This document shows, piece by piece, positions 8,750 through 17,248 of a stretch of DNA of 64,000 nt. The translations under genes and the position numbers were made by a program. The notes beneath the pieces are model-generated. The model had not been told where the DNA came from. It saw only the letters and a list, made by a program, of their open reading frames with translations, and searched no databases. How positions within the stretch are numbered: position 1 is the first letter of the stretch; each line of letters starts with the position of its first letter. The stretch spans positions 100,636 to 164,635 of the forward strand of contig SIAI01000002.1 in assembly GCA_009691855.1 (NCBI GenBank), given 5' to 3'. Origin of the DNA: Planctomycetota bacterium. GTDB lineage: Bacteria; Planctomycetota; UBA1135; GCA-002686595.

Positions 8750-9385
8750 CTAGGGGCACGAAGCGAAGATGCCGAAGGCGGCCTGCGAGAGGTCCGCGTG
8801 TCCGCCGCCGATGACGACGTACTGCGCGGCCCAGGGGAGTCCTACGAGCGCGGGCTGGGCGGGAATCAACTGAGGAGAGATGTCGCCTTTCACGCGGTCA
8901 TGCACGCCGGTGATCCCGGCGAGCAGGGGTCCGGCGATCCAGATAGGGAGCGTGGCCAGACCTGAGGCCCCGCCGAGGAAGAGGCTGGCGCTGCCCTCGA
9001 TTGGAAGATCGCCGTCGTGGTAGGGGGCGCCGACGAGCACATCGTCGTAGCCGTCTCCGTTGACGTCACCTGCGCTCGAAACCGACGAGGCGAACGCGGC
9101 CCGGAACTCAGGGCTCTCCACCACCCACGGCGGCACGGACGAGAGACCGAGCGCACTCCCCGCGTAGACGTAGGCACGGCCGCCACCGGAGTTGGGGGCC
9201 CCGACGATCAGGTCGTCGAAGCCGTCGCCGTTGACGTCTCCCCACGCAGCGAGGGAGGCTCCGAAGCGGGCGCCGCTCGCTCCGCCCGTCGCCTTCCAGG
9301 CTGGACAGGTCGGGACGGGCGGCAGCGCGAGTCCGAGCAAGGTGAAAACGCCCATGAAGGTTGCGAAGCAAGGCAATCGGAACAT
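8750..9385 (-). CDS. Secreted FG-GAP repeat protein
   Basis: 211 aa with an N-terminal hydrophobic signal peptide (MFRLPCFATFMGVFTLLGLA). At least two FG-GAP/integrin-alpha-like repeats follow, each with a calcium-binding acidic loop: GDVNGDGFDDLIVGAP and GDVNGDGYDDVLVGAP. A C-terminal segment (IPAQPALVGLPWAAQYVV, then GIFASCP) resembles a C-terminal module I associate with planctomycete secreted proteins; that resemblance is from memory. Two repeats are far fewer than the seven of a complete propeller, so this may be a short or decayed member. Function is unknown; extracellular or surface localisation is likely. Confidence 0.72.
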   Translation of the reverse strand: MFRLPCFATFMGVFTLLGLALPPVPTCPAWKATGGASGARFGASLAAWGDVNGDGFDDLIVGAPNSGGGRAYVYAGSALGLSSVPPWVVESPEFRAAFASSVSSAGDVNGDGYDDVLVGAPYHDGDLPIEGSASLFLGGASGLATLPIWIAGPLLAGITGVHDRVKGDISPQLIPAQPALVGLPWAAQYVVIGGGHADLSQAAFGIFASCP

Positions 9386-9537
9386 GCGGTAACTCCGTAG
9401 GAAGCGCGGGAGGCTCCGCAGGAAAATCCTATGGTGCGCCCGCTCCGAGAACGGAGCCCACGCGGACGCGCTCGGGCCGCAAGGGGCCCGAGCGTATTCC
9501 GCGCGCGTCCTCGGCTCGAACCGCGCGCGGCCGCTGT

Positions 9538-10929
9538 CTACTCGCCCTTCAGCTTGAGGCTGAGCTCGGCGAGCTTCGTGCGCAGCTCCTGCAGCGAGGT
9601 CTGCCCGAAGTTCGGCATGCCCAGCAGCTCCTCGGCCGAGTGCTTGGTGATGTCGCCGACCGTCAGGCAGCCTAGCGTCTCGACCGTGCGCCGCGCGCGG
9701 ATCGAGAGCGCCAGCTCGAGGATCGGCTTGTTCATCACGTCCGAGCGGTCGCCGGTCTGCTGGCGGCGCGCGTGGGCCTCGATCGAGGCCACGGCTTCCT
9801 CGCGCGGCATGCCCAGGCGCAGGCCCTTCGAGTGCAGGATCTCCTTGATCTCGGTCAGCGAGGTCTCGCCGAAGTTCTTGTAGGAGAGCAGCTCCTGCTC
9901 GGTCTTCTGCACCAGGTCGCCGAGCGTGGTGATCTGCATCTTGTTGAGGCAGTTGCGCGCGCGCACCGAAAGCTCGAAGTCGGTGATGGGGATGCGCAGG
10001 ATCTGGTTGAGGCGGTCCTCTTTCTTCTCCAGGTCCTCGTCGTAGTACATGCTCATCGCCGCGCGCGCGTCGATGAGGTACATGCGCGCGCGCTCGTCGG
10101 TGCCCTTGTTGCGCAGGATCGTGTCGTAGCACGAGGCCGCGTCGGCGTCGCGGCCGACGTCCTCGTAGAGCACACCCAGGTTGATCAGCGCGTTGTGGTC
10201 GATCGGCCGCATGCGCAGCAGGTCTTCGTACAGCTCCAGCGCCAGGTCGTCGAAGCCGGTGCGCTCGGCCAGGTGCGCGAAGCGCGTCAGCAGGGAATAG
10301 TGCTGCGGGTCGAGGGCGCGCGACTTCTCGTAGCAGTCGAGCGCTTCATCGAGGTCGCGGCGCAACTCGGCCGCGCGCCCGCGCAGGTACAGACCCTCGA
10401 TCGTCTCGGCGAAGCCGCCCGGCGCGGCGAGCACGTTGCGCTCGAGTTCCTCGCCGAGTTTGGCCAGATCTTCGGGTCTCTTGGCCAGCGCTTGCTCGAG
10501 CTTGGTCTCCAGCAGGCCGGAGCGCGGACGCGGCTCGTTGGGATGTTTGTCGCTGAGGCGCTGGAAGATCTTGAGCGCCTCGTCGAAACGCGCGAGCGAG
10601 AGCAGGGCCCGCGCGCGCGTGAAGGCGGCCGTGTCGTCGCCCTCGTGCGCGACCAGCTCCGCGGCGCAGCGCTCGTACTCGGCCAGCACCCACAGCCCGA
10701 GCCCGCGACGGCGGCCGGGTTCGCCGCTGGTGGGCAGAGCCTCGACCTGGTTCTTGAAGCGGCGTTTCGCGTCCAGCGACTCGTACACCGATTGGCGGCC
10801 CACCTCGAGCGCGGCGAAGGAGAGCGTCTGCTTTTCGAGGTCGAATTCGAGCTCGAAGGTAGGCTCTTCGGCGAGCGAGGCCGTGAGGTCGGATTCGACG
10901 TTTTCGGGTTCGGCGGTCTCGGAGGTCAT
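9538..10929 (-). CDS. TPR protein with two RNA polymerase alpha C-terminal domains
   Basis: 463 aa. Residues ~60-305 are TPR-like helices (e.g. FAHLAERTGFDDLALELYEDLL; ALINLGVLYEDVGRDADAASCYD). Residues ~314-373 are a clear alpha-CTD, with ELSVRARNCL matching the UP-element-binding helix of E. coli RpoA (R265 and N268 positions retained) and FGETSLTEIKEIL matching the second HhH. Residues ~403-463 are a second, more diverged copy (LSIRARRTVETL; FGQTSLQELRTKL). There is no alpha N-terminal domain, so it cannot replace RpoA in assembly. It may bind DNA, RNA polymerase or activators through the CTDs. A strong sigma70-like promoter lies about 105 bp upstream. Confidence 0.85.
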   Translation of the reverse strand: MTSETAEPENVESDLTASLAEEPTFELEFDLEKQTLSFAALEVGRQSVYESLDAKRRFKNQVEALPTSGEPGRRRGLGLWVLAEYERCAAELVAHEGDDTAAFTRARALLSLARFDEALKIFQRLSDKHPNEPRPRSGLLETKLEQALAKRPEDLAKLGEELERNVLAAPGGFAETIEGLYLRGRAAELRRDLDEALDCYEKSRALDPQHYSLLTRFAHLAERTGFDDLALELYEDLLRMRPIDHNALINLGVLYEDVGRDADAASCYDTILRNKGTDERARMYLIDARAAMSMYYDEDLEKKEDRLNQILRIPITDFELSVRARNCLNKMQITTLGDLVQKTEQELLSYKNFGETSLTEIKEILHSKGLRLGMPREEAVASIEAHARRQQTGDRSDVMNKPILELALSIRARRTVETLGCLTVGDITKHSAEELLGMPNFGQTSLQELRTKLAELSLKLKGE

Positions 10930-11035
10930 CGGATCGGCGGCGGTGGACTCGTGAGGAGCGCCGGTTGCGCGCCGGGAGCGGCGGGCGGTGCCGCGCGGAA
11001 CGCGGGCTCGGCGGGACCGGACGGAAGGGGTAAAG

Positions 11036-11064
11036 AGAATAGGCAGGCCGGCCTCAAGGGTCAA
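11036..11064 (-). promoter_or_regulatory. Sigma70-type promoter for the TPR/alpha-CTD gene
   Basis: On the minus strand TTGACC (11064-11059) is separated by exactly 17 bp from TATTCT (11041-11036). This is the best consensus promoter in the window. The inferred leader to the start codon at 10929 is about 100 nt. Confidence 0.65.
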
Positions 11065-11167
11065 ATGCCGGGCTCAGAGGGAGCCGCGAAACGGAGGCGG
11101 GCACGGCTAGGGGCTTGGATCCGCGCGCGCGATCCGTACGTTGGCGACGCGTGGAGGAACTCTGCGC

Positions 11168-11509
11168 ATGAGCTGTGTCTTCTGTCGCATCGTCGGCGGC
11201 GAGCTTCCGGCGACTCGGGTGTACGAGGACGCGGACGTGCTCGCCTTCCGCGACCTCCACCCGCAGGCCCCCTCGCACGTCCTCGTCGTACCCAAGGTGC
11301 ACGTGGATTCGTTGCACGAGCTCGTCGATCCCCGTCTGGCGGGGGCGCTGCTGGCCGCCGCGGCCCAGGTGGCCCGCGCCGAGAAGCTCGAACAGGGGTG
11401 GCGCCTGATCGCCAACACCCGTGAACACGGCGGCCAGGAGGTTGGCCACCTGCACCTGCACGTACTCGGCGGCCGGGCCCTCGGCCGCATGCTCCCCTCC
11501 GCTCGCTGA
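11168..11509 (+). CDS. HIT (histidine triad) family hydrolase
   Basis: 113 aa. The N-terminus CVFCRIVGGELPA has the CxxC of zinc-containing Hint-type HIT proteins. The triad motif is HLHLHVLGG near residue 100, in which the middle His is the nucleophile for nucleoside phosphoramidate or AMP-lysine hydrolysis. The ATG at 11168 is preferred to an upstream frame extension because CVFCRI starts at residue 3 in typical Hint proteins. The GTG of murA follows 30 bp downstream on the same strand, so they may be cotranscribed. Confidence 0.88.
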   Translation: MSCVFCRIVGGELPATRVYEDADVLAFRDLHPQAPSHVLVVPKVHVDSLHELVDPRLAGALLAAAAQVARAEKLEQGWRLIANTREHGGQEVGHLHLHVLGGRALGRMLPSAR

Positions 11510-11539
11510 CTGCCAACCGCAACCCCAGGAAACGCACCC

Positions 11540-12850
11540 GTGGATATCTTCGTGATCCAGGGCGGGAAACCGCTCGAAGGAACGGTTCGGACCGCCGGCG
11601 CCAAGAATTCGGTCCTGCCGATCCTGGCCGCAGCCCTGCTCACCGAGGAGACGCTCAGCCTGGAGAACGTCCCCGACCTTTCCGACGTGCGCACCATGCT
11701 GCGCATCCTGGAGATGCTGGGCGCCGAGGTGGAACACACCGGGCCGAACCGGCTCGACATCCGCTCGCGGCCCTCGGCCCAGCCGGTGGCGCCATGGGAG
11801 CTCGTGCGCAAGATGCGGGCGTCGTTCGAGGTTTTCGGGCCGTTGCTCGGGCGCCGCGGGCGCGCCGAGGTGAGCTACCCTGGTGGCTGCTCGATCGGCG
11901 TGCGCCCGGTGGACGCACACATCCGCGGCTTCGAGGCCCTGGGGGCCAAGATCCGCACGCAGGAAGGTTATGTCGTGGCCGAGGCACCCCCCGAGGGGCT
12001 GCCGGGCGGGGAGGCGTACCTCGCGACCTCCTCGGGTTCGTCGGTCGGCGCCACGCGCAACGTCATGATGGCGGCGGTGCTGGCGCGCGGCCGCTCGGTC
12101 CTGACCTGCGCGGCCTGCGAGCCCGAGGTGGTCGACCTGGCCGACTGCCTGAACGCGATGGGGGCGAAGGTCCACGGCGCCGGCTCGCCCACGATCGAGA
12201 TCCAGGGCGTTGAAGCTCTGCACGGCGCCAAGCACAGCGTGATCCCAGATCGCATCGAGGCCGGGACCTACGTCGTCGCCGGCGCGATCACCGGCGGTCG
12301 CGTGCGCGTGGAAGGCTGCCGGCCCGAGCACCTGACGGCGTTGCTGGACGCGCTCTACCGCTCGGGTGTCGGCATCGAACGCGGGCGCGACTGGATCGAG
12401 ACCCAGCCGCGTGACATCCACAAGGAACGCCTGCGGCCGACCGACATCACCACCCAGCCCTACCCCGGCTTCCCCACCGACCTTCAGGCCCAGTGGATGG
12501 TGCTGATGACGCTCGCCGATGGCGTGAGCGTGATCACCGAGCGCATCTTCCCCGACCGCTACATGCACCTCGCCGAGCTGCTGCGCCTCGGCGCCCGCAT
12601 CCGCCGCCAGGAGACCGCGGCCGTGGTCGAGGGCGTCGCCTCGCTTTCGGGCGCCAGCATCATGGCCAGCGACCTGCGTGCTTCGGCGGCGCTGGTGCTG
12701 GCCGGCCTGGTGTCCAAGGGCCAGACCCAGGTGCACCGCGTGTATCACATCGATCGCGGCTACGAACGCATCGAGGAGCGACTCGAGAACATGGGCGGCT
12801 CGATCCGGCGCGAATCCGTGGCGGTCGAGGGGCAGAGCGCGCCCGGATAG
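11540..12850 (+). CDS. murA: UDP-N-acetylglucosamine 1-carboxyvinyltransferase
   Basis: 436 aa from a GTG ([14 protein letters not shown]). It aligns with MurA throughout: [15 protein letters not shown] near the start, the catalytic cysteine in [36 protein letters not shown] and [12 protein letters not shown], ending [14 protein letters not shown]. It transfers enolpyruvate from PEP to UDP-GlcNAc, the first committed step of peptidoglycan synthesis. The retained active-site Cys predicts fosfomycin sensitivity by this route. Its presence argues for a peptidoglycan pathway, which is relevant if the host is a planctomycete. Confidence 0.97.
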   Translation: MDIFVIQGGKPLEGTVRTAGAKNSVLPILAAALLTEETLSLENVPDLSDVRTMLRILEMLGAEVEHTGPNRLDIRSRPSAQPVAPWELVRKMRASFEVFGPLLGRRGRAEVSYPGGCSIGVRPVDAHIRGFEALGAKIRTQEGYVVAEAPPEGLPGGEAYLATSSGSSVGATRNVMMAAVLARGRSVLTCAACEPEVVDLADCLNAMGAKVHGAGSPTIEIQGVEALHGAKHSVIPDRIEAGTYVVAGAITGGRVRVEGCRPEHLTALLDALYRSGVGIERGRDWIETQPRDIHKERLRPTDITTQPYPGFPTDLQAQWMVLMTLADGVSVITERIFPDRYMHLAELLRLGARIRRQETAAVVEGVASLSGASIMASDLRASAALVLAGLVSKGQTQVHRVYHIDRGYERIEERLENMGGSIRRESVAVEGQSAPG

Positions 12851-12940
12851 GCCCGTGCGGTTGGGCGCGAGGCGCGAGGGTTCGAGCACCGCACCCGCTC
12901 CGCGGATCTCCCTGCCGGCGATCGGGGGCCGCTGGAAGCC

Positions 12941-12985
12941 AAAAAAAGCGGCCGGCCCGAGTCCCCCTGCGGACCCGGGCCGGCC
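12941..12985 (-). terminator. Strong rho-independent terminator on the minus strand, orphan
   Basis: A 15-bp GC-rich stem with one mismatch (arms at 12950-12964 and 12971-12985, 6-nt loop) is followed on the minus strand by seven T residues (plus-strand A-run 12941-12947). This is a textbook intrinsic terminator for leftward transcription. No recognised minus-strand gene ends here: the flanking genes, murA and ffh, are both plus strand. Confidence 0.7.
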
Positions 12986-13140
12986 TCACTTCGCCGGCAA
13001 GGAGGGAGGTCTCCAGAGTCGCCGGGAAGCCGTGTCGTTCCTCATTTGGTACGCCAGAAGACGTCGCTCGATAGGGCGCCTTCCAAAAAAAGTGCGCGGA
13101 TGCTCCAGGCGCATTCGTGATGCGGACTTGCGACGCGCCA
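12986..13140 (-). ncRNA. Putative small transcript ending at the orphan terminator
   Basis: The murA-ffh gap (12851-13186, 336 bp) has no plus-strand gene. Its minus strand ends in a strong terminator, implying a short leftward transcript of roughly 100-200 nt. A 19-codon frame (ATG at 13044, [19 protein letters not shown], stop at 12986-12988) ends right before the terminator stem, so a tiny peptide is also possible. I see no SRP, 6S, tmRNA or tRNA signature. Promoter and 5' end are not evident, so the right boundary is a guess. Confidence 0.35.
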
Positions 13141-13171
13141 GCGGAATGCGGCGCGCGCCCGCGCCGGTGGC

Positions 13172-13177
13172 TATCAT
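13172..13177 (+). promoter_or_regulatory. TAnnnT box (possible -10) upstream of ffh
   Basis: TATCAT lies 9 bp before the ffh GTG. If it is a -10 element, the transcript is nearly leaderless. No convincing -35 is seen. Confidence 0.35.
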
Positions 13178-13186
13178 CCCCGCCCC

Positions 13187-14764
13187 GTGTTCGAGACCTT
13201 GAGCGAGCGCCTGGGCTCTGCCTTCGCCGCCTTGCGCGGCAAGCGCGAGCTTTCGGAGCAGAACATCGAGGAAGGCCTGCAGGCGGTTCGAGCCGCCCTG
13301 CTCGAGGCCGACGTGCATTTTCAGGTCGCGCGCGACCTCGTGGAGCGCGTGCGCACCTCGGTGGTTGGCCAGCAGGCCCTGAAGGGCGTCGATCCTTCAC
13401 AGCAGTTCGTTCACGCGGTGCACCGCGCGCTGGTCGAGTTCATGGGGCCGGAGGACGCGCGTCTGGTCTTCGCCAAGACGCCTCCGACGGTGATCCTGCT
13501 GGCGGGCCTGCAAGGCTCGGGCAAGACCACGACCTGCGCCAAGCTGGCGAAGCTGCTGCGCGACAAGCACCAGAAGCGCCCGCTGCTGGTGGCCGCGGAC
13601 ATCAAGCGTCCGGCCGCCGTCGAGCAGCTGCGCGTACTCGGCACGCGCCTCGGCATCCCCGTGTTCCACCGCCCGGGCCTCGCCCCGGCGGAGGTCTGCG
13701 CGCAGGGCGTGCGCGAGGCGGCGGCGCTGGGGCGCGACCTGGTGCTGCTCGACACGGCCGGGCGCCTGCACATCGACGAGGAGTTGATGCAGGAGGTGGC
13801 CGAGATCGCCGCGCGCACCTCGCCCCACGACACGCTGCTGGTGTGTGACGCGATGACCGGCCAGGACGCGGTGCGTTCGGCCCAGGCATTTCACGCGCAC
13901 CTGAAGCTCAGCGGCCTCATCCTGACCAAGCTCGACGGCGACGCGCGCGGCGGCGCGGCCGTGAGTCTCAAGGCCGTCACCGGCGCGCCGATCCTGTTCA
14001 TCGGCACGGGTGAGAAGCTCGAGGACCTGGCGCCGTTCCATCCCGAGCGCATGGCGGGGCGCATCCTCGGCCTGGGCGACGTGGTCGGGCTGGTGGAGCA
14101 GGCGCAGGAGCAGATCAGCGAGACCGAGGCCCAGGCCGCCTACGAGAAGATGGTCCTGGGGTCCTTCACCCTGGAGGACATGCTGGCGCAGATCCGCATG
14201 TTCCGGCGCCTGGGGCCGATGAAAAAGGTGCTCGGGATGCTGCCCGGCATGGGCGGCCTGGTCGACCAGATCGACGTCGACGACAAGAAGATGAATCGCC
14301 TCGAGGCGCTGTTCACCTCGATGACGCCTTTCGAGCGCCTGCATCCGGATTGCCTGGAGATGGGCCGACGTCGGCGCGTCGCGCGTGGCGCGGGCCAGGA
14401 CGTGGCCGCGATCAACGAGCTGCTCAAGTCCTACAAGGGGATGAAGCAGATGATGAAGGAGATGAACAAGCTCGGCCTAGGGGCGCGCTTCGGGTTGAAG
14501 GAGAAGCGCGAGGCCTTGAAGGGCCTGTCCCCCGACGGCGACCTGGCGGCGCCGGGGGGCGGCTTTGGGCTCGAGTCCTTGCTCGGCGGGGGCAGCGCGT
14601 CTCCGCCTGAGGGCGGCCTGGCCGGTCTCGGGGGCCGAGGCGGAATGGGAGGGCTGGGCGGCATGCTCGGCGGCGGGCGTCCTTCGCGCCCGATGGGCAG
14701 CTCGGCCACCCGGCAAAGCGGCTCGAAGCGCAAGAAGGACAAGCGCAAGAAGAAGCGTCGCTGA
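13187..14764 (+). CDS. ffh: Signal recognition particle protein Ffh
   Basis: 525 aa from GTG. The N domain is residues 1-95. The G domain has the P-loop [14 protein letters not shown] (~107-120), [12 protein letters not shown], and the guanine-specificity motif [10 protein letters not shown]. The methionine-rich M domain includes [20 protein letters not shown] and the SRP RNA-binding helix with [10 protein letters not shown]. The tail is unusual: a Gly/Met-rich stretch ([18 protein letters not shown]) and then a very basic end ([12 protein letters not shown]), making it longer than the usual ~450 aa. It binds 4.5S RNA and signal peptides and targets ribosomes to FtsY. Confidence 0.96.
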   Translation: MFETLSERLGSAFAALRGKRELSEQNIEEGLQAVRAALLEADVHFQVARDLVERVRTSVVGQQALKGVDPSQQFVHAVHRALVEFMGPEDARLVFAKTPPTVILLAGLQGSGKTTTCAKLAKLLRDKHQKRPLLVAADIKRPAAVEQLRVLGTRLGIPVFHRPGLAPAEVCAQGVREAAALGRDLVLLDTAGRLHIDEELMQEVAEIAARTSPHDTLLVCDAMTGQDAVRSAQAFHAHLKLSGLILTKLDGDARGGAAVSLKAVTGAPILFIGTGEKLEDLAPFHPERMAGRILGLGDVVGLVEQAQEQISETEAQAAYEKMVLGSFTLEDMLAQIRMFRRLGPMKKVLGMLPGMGGLVDQIDVDDKKMNRLEALFTSMTPFERLHPDCLEMGRRRRVARGAGQDVAAINELLKSYKGMKQMMKEMNKLGLGARFGLKEKREALKGLSPDGDLAAPGGGFGLESLLGGGSASPPEGGLAGLGGRGGMGGLGGMLGGGRPSRPMGSSATRQSGSKRKKDKRKKKRR

Positions 14765-14784
14765 CGCGCTTCTCCGCGCAGGGA

Positions 14785-14813
14785 TGGACCCCTCGCGCGC
14801 GGAACACTACACT
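14785..14813 (+). promoter_or_regulatory. Probable promoter for rpsP
   Basis: TGGACC (14785-14790) and TACACT (14808-14813) are spaced by 17 bp in the ffh-rpsP gap. The ATG of rpsP is 66 bp downstream of the -10. Confidence 0.5.
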
Positions 14814-14878
14814 CTTGCCCCTTGTTTGCGGCCCGACCGGTGCCGCTCCGTTCCGAGGTCCCTTCTCGCACCAACGCG

Positions 14879-15313
14879 ATGGCCGTAGTTCTCCGCATGA
14901 AGCGCACGGGGCGCAAGAATCGCCCCTGCTACCGCATCTCCGCCACGAACAGTCGCAACGCTCGCGACGGTCGTACGCTGGAGACGCTCGGCCACTACGA
15001 CCCGGCCTCGCCGGTCGAGGCCCTGCGCTTGAAGCTCGATCCCGAGCGCATCAAGTACTGGCTCAGCCAGGGTGCCAAGCCGAGCGACACGGTGGCCTCG
15101 ATCTTGCGCAAGCAGGGCATCGTCCAGCCCATCTTCGTCAATCGCAAGACGCGCGACCGTTCGGCGCGCAAGAAACCCACCGCCGCCAAGGCGCAGCGCT
15201 CGGCGCGCAAGAAGTCCTTCGGCGAGGCCAAGCTGGCGCGGCGCAAGGAACGCATCGTGGCCAAGAAGGCGGCGGCCAAGGCCGCGCCGGCCACCGAAGG
15301 CGCTTCTTCCTGA
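14879..15313 (+). CDS. rpsP: 30S ribosomal protein bS16
   Basis: 144 aa from the ATG giving MAVVLRMKRTGRKNRPCYRI, the classical S16 N-terminus; upstream in-frame starts are rejected for this reason. The core runs to about residue 85 (ILRKQGIVQPIFVN). A basic Ala/Lys-rich extension of about 60 residues follows (KKPTAAKAQRSARKKS...), compared with a typical length of 80-90 aa. It binds 16S rRNA in the 5' domain and aids 30S assembly. The usual downstream genes rimM, trmD and rplS are absent here; the next gene encodes an HhH-GPD protein. Confidence 0.95.
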   Translation: MAVVLRMKRTGRKNRPCYRISATNSRNARDGRTLETLGHYDPASPVEALRLKLDPERIKYWLSQGAKPSDTVASILRKQGIVQPIFVNRKTRDRSARKKPTAAKAQRSARKKSFGEAKLARRKERIVAKKAAAKAAPATEGASS

Positions 15314-15338
15314 ACCGGCGCCAAGGCGAGTCCACAGC

Positions 15339-16304
15339 GTGAGCGAAAAGTCCCAGCGGCTGGCCGACCTCCTGGCCAAAATTCCCGTGCCGGCTCAGGC
15401 CCTGCCCTCGGGCGAGGGCCGGTCTCTGATCGAGGTCGCCTTCCTGTGCGTGCTCGGACGCCGGTTGTCCGAGAGCGCGGCCGAGAAGACCCTGGCCGCG
15501 TTCGCCGGGGTCTACTCCGACTGGAACGAGCTGCGCGTCAGCCAGGTCCAGGAGTTCCAGCACCTGGTCCAGACCAAGAACCCCGAGCTGGCCGTTTTCG
15601 TGGCTCGCGACACGCGCGAGTTCCTGCAGGAGATCTACCAGAAGATCCACGGCTTCAATCTGGACGTGCTCAGGGGCAACATCGCCGAAGCCGCGCGCTT
15701 CGCCGCCCAACTGCCTTTCCTGGGCACGAGCATCGGCCACTACCTGCTGCACCTCGCCTGCCCCGACGAGTTGCCCATCAGCCCGCCCGTGGTGCGCACG
15801 CTGGACCGCCTCGGTCTGGCCAAGCGCACCACCTCGATCAAGAAGGCCCAGGCCGGAGTGGAGGGCTTCGTGCCCGCGGCGATGCGCGCCGACTTCGCGA
15901 TCCGCATGGGGCTGGTGGTCGAGAAGTGGTGCGACGGCAAGCGCCCGCTGTGCTGGGAGTGCCCGCTGGTCCTGTCCTGCCCCTTCGGCAAGAAGACCGA
16001 GCGCGAGTGGAAGCAGTCGCAGAAGCGCCGAGAGGTGCAGCGCGTGCGCGAAGAAGAGCGCCAGCGCAAGGATGCCGAGAAGGAGCGCAAACGCGCCGCG
16101 TCCGACGAGAAGCGACGCCTGATCGCCAAGGCCAAGGACGACGCGCGCAGGGTCCGTGACGCTGAGCGCGCCAAGACCAAGCTGAGCGCCAAGGGCGCGG
16201 CGAAGAAGCGACCCTCCGAGAGCGGTACGCGCAAGAAAGCGGCGCCCAAGAAGGTCGTCCACAACAAGGCCACCCAGGACGCAGCCCGGGCGAAGAAGAA
16301 GTGA
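15339..16304 (+). CDS. HhH-GPD family protein with 4Fe-4S motif and Lys-rich tail (endonuclease III-like)
   Basis: 321 aa from GTG (VSEKSQRLADLLAKIPVP). The core resembles EndoIII/MutY folds. An HhH-like LPFLGTSIGHYLLHLA replaces the usual LPGVGRKTA, and a perfect iron-sulfur loop C-x6-C-x2-C-x5-C sits at CDGKRPLCWECPLVLSC. The EndoIII catalytic Lys is not apparent, and the catalytic Asp region (VDTHV...RLGL) reads ISPPVVRTLDRLGL, lacking the Asp at the expected site. From ~residue 225 a long highly charged Lys/Arg/Glu helix and a basic tail follow. It may bind DNA or RNA without glycosylase activity. The stop overlaps the maf GTG. Confidence 0.75.
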   Translation: MSEKSQRLADLLAKIPVPAQALPSGEGRSLIEVAFLCVLGRRLSESAAEKTLAAFAGVYSDWNELRVSQVQEFQHLVQTKNPELAVFVARDTREFLQEIYQKIHGFNLDVLRGNIAEAARFAAQLPFLGTSIGHYLLHLACPDELPISPPVVRTLDRLGLAKRTTSIKKAQAGVEGFVPAAMRADFAIRMGLVVEKWCDGKRPLCWECPLVLSCPFGKKTEREWKQSQKRREVQRVREEERQRKDAEKERKRAASDEKRRLIAKAKDDARRVRDAERAKTKLSAKGAAKKRPSESGTRKKAAPKKVVHNKATQDAARAKKK

Positions 16305-16924
16305 GTGACGCTGGCGTCCGCGTGGTTCTGGCTTCGGCCTCGTCACGGCGACACGAGCTCCTGACGCGCGCGGGCCTGGTCTTCGAGGTCGAGCCGGCCG
16401 CCGTCGACGAGAGCCTGCCGCCCGGGCTGGACCCGCTGGAGGCCGCGCGACACCTGGCCGAGCGCAAGACGCGCGCGGTGGCCGAGCGCCACCCCGAGCC
16501 GGTCTTGGTGCTGGGCGCGGACACGATCGTGGCACGCGCGCGCGGCACGGAGTTCGACTACTTCGGCAAGCCCACCACGCCGGAGGAAGCGACGGCGATG
16601 CTCTCGGCGCTCTCCGGCTCGCGCCACATCGTGGTCACGGGGGTGTGCGTGGTGCGCACCGAGGACCAGCGCCTGTGGCTCGATTCAGAGCGCACCTGGG
16701 TCACGATGCGGCTGATCCAGCCGCAGGAGATCGCCGAATACGTGGACAGCGGCGAGTGGCGCGACAAGGCCGGCGGCTACGCCATCCAGGAGAGCGCCGA
16801 CCGCTTCGTGACCGAGCTGCGCGGCGGCGGCTTCGACAACGTGGTCGGCCTGCCCGTGGCCCGGACCCTGGCGCTGCTGCGGGCCGCCGGGGCGCGCCTT
16901 GCCCAGGGCGTCGAACCCCGGTAA
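16301..16924 (+). CDS. Maf family nucleotide pyrophosphatase
   Basis: 207 aa from a GTG overlapping the previous stop (GTGA). The Maf signature VLASASSRRHELLTRAGL is at the N-terminus. VLGADTIVA contains the catalytic Asp, and FGKPTTPEEA, SGSRHIVVTGV and DKAGGYAIQE are the family blocks. Maf proteins hydrolyse non-canonical or regular nucleoside triphosphates (dTTP/UTP or modified UTP/CTP) to monophosphates and are linked to division arrest or house-cleaning. The subfamily cannot be decided here. Confidence 0.9.
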   Translation: MSDAGVRVVLASASSRRHELLTRAGLVFEVEPAAVDESLPPGLDPLEAARHLAERKTRAVAERHPEPVLVLGADTIVARARGTEFDYFGKPTTPEEATAMLSALSGSRHIVVTGVCVVRTEDQRLWLDSERTWVTMRLIQPQEIAEYVDSGEWRDKAGGYAIQESADRFVTELRGGGFDNVVGLPVARTLALLRAAGARLAQGVEPR

Positions 16925-17008
16925 CCTGCTGCGCTTCTCCGCACCCCGGACGACACTCCGGACGAAGACGAACGGCCCGGTGACTTCGACCACCGGCGCG
17001 AGGTCCAC

Positions 17009-17224
17009 ATGAAAGCCGACATCCATCCCAAGTACGTCAACTGCAAGGTCATCTGCGGCTGCGGCAGCACCTTCGAGACGCGCGCCACCGTGCCCGAGCT
17101 GCGCGTCGAAGTGTGCAGCGTTTGCCACCCCTTCTACAGCGGCAAGCAGCGCTTCCTGGACACGGCCCGGCGTGTCGACAAGTTCAACAAGCGCTACGCC
17201 AAGACCCAGAGCCTCAAGAAGTAA
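17009..17224 (+). CDS. rpmE: 50S ribosomal protein bL31 (zinc-binding form)
   Basis: 71 aa, usual length. The start MKADIHPKY is typical. Cysteines at positions 16, 18, 36 and 39 (CGCGSTF and VCSVCHPF) form the zinc site of the C+ paralogue. FYSGKQRFLDTARRVDKFNKRY completes the family pattern. An 84-bp gap separates it from maf and contains TAACCT at 16922-16927 as a possible -10. The rpmE-prfA-prmC order is conserved in many bacteria. Confidence 0.96.
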   Translation: MKADIHPKYVNCKVICGCGSTFETRATVPELRVEVCSVCHPFYSGKQRFLDTARRVDKFNKRYAKTQSLKK

Positions 17225-17248
17225 CGGTCCCGCGCGGGGTCGTCCGTC

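Noticed and set aside
12871..12895. GGGTTCGAGC resembling a tRNA T-loop
   Set aside because: The flanking bases do not form a 5-bp T-stem and no acceptor or anticodon stem can be drawn.
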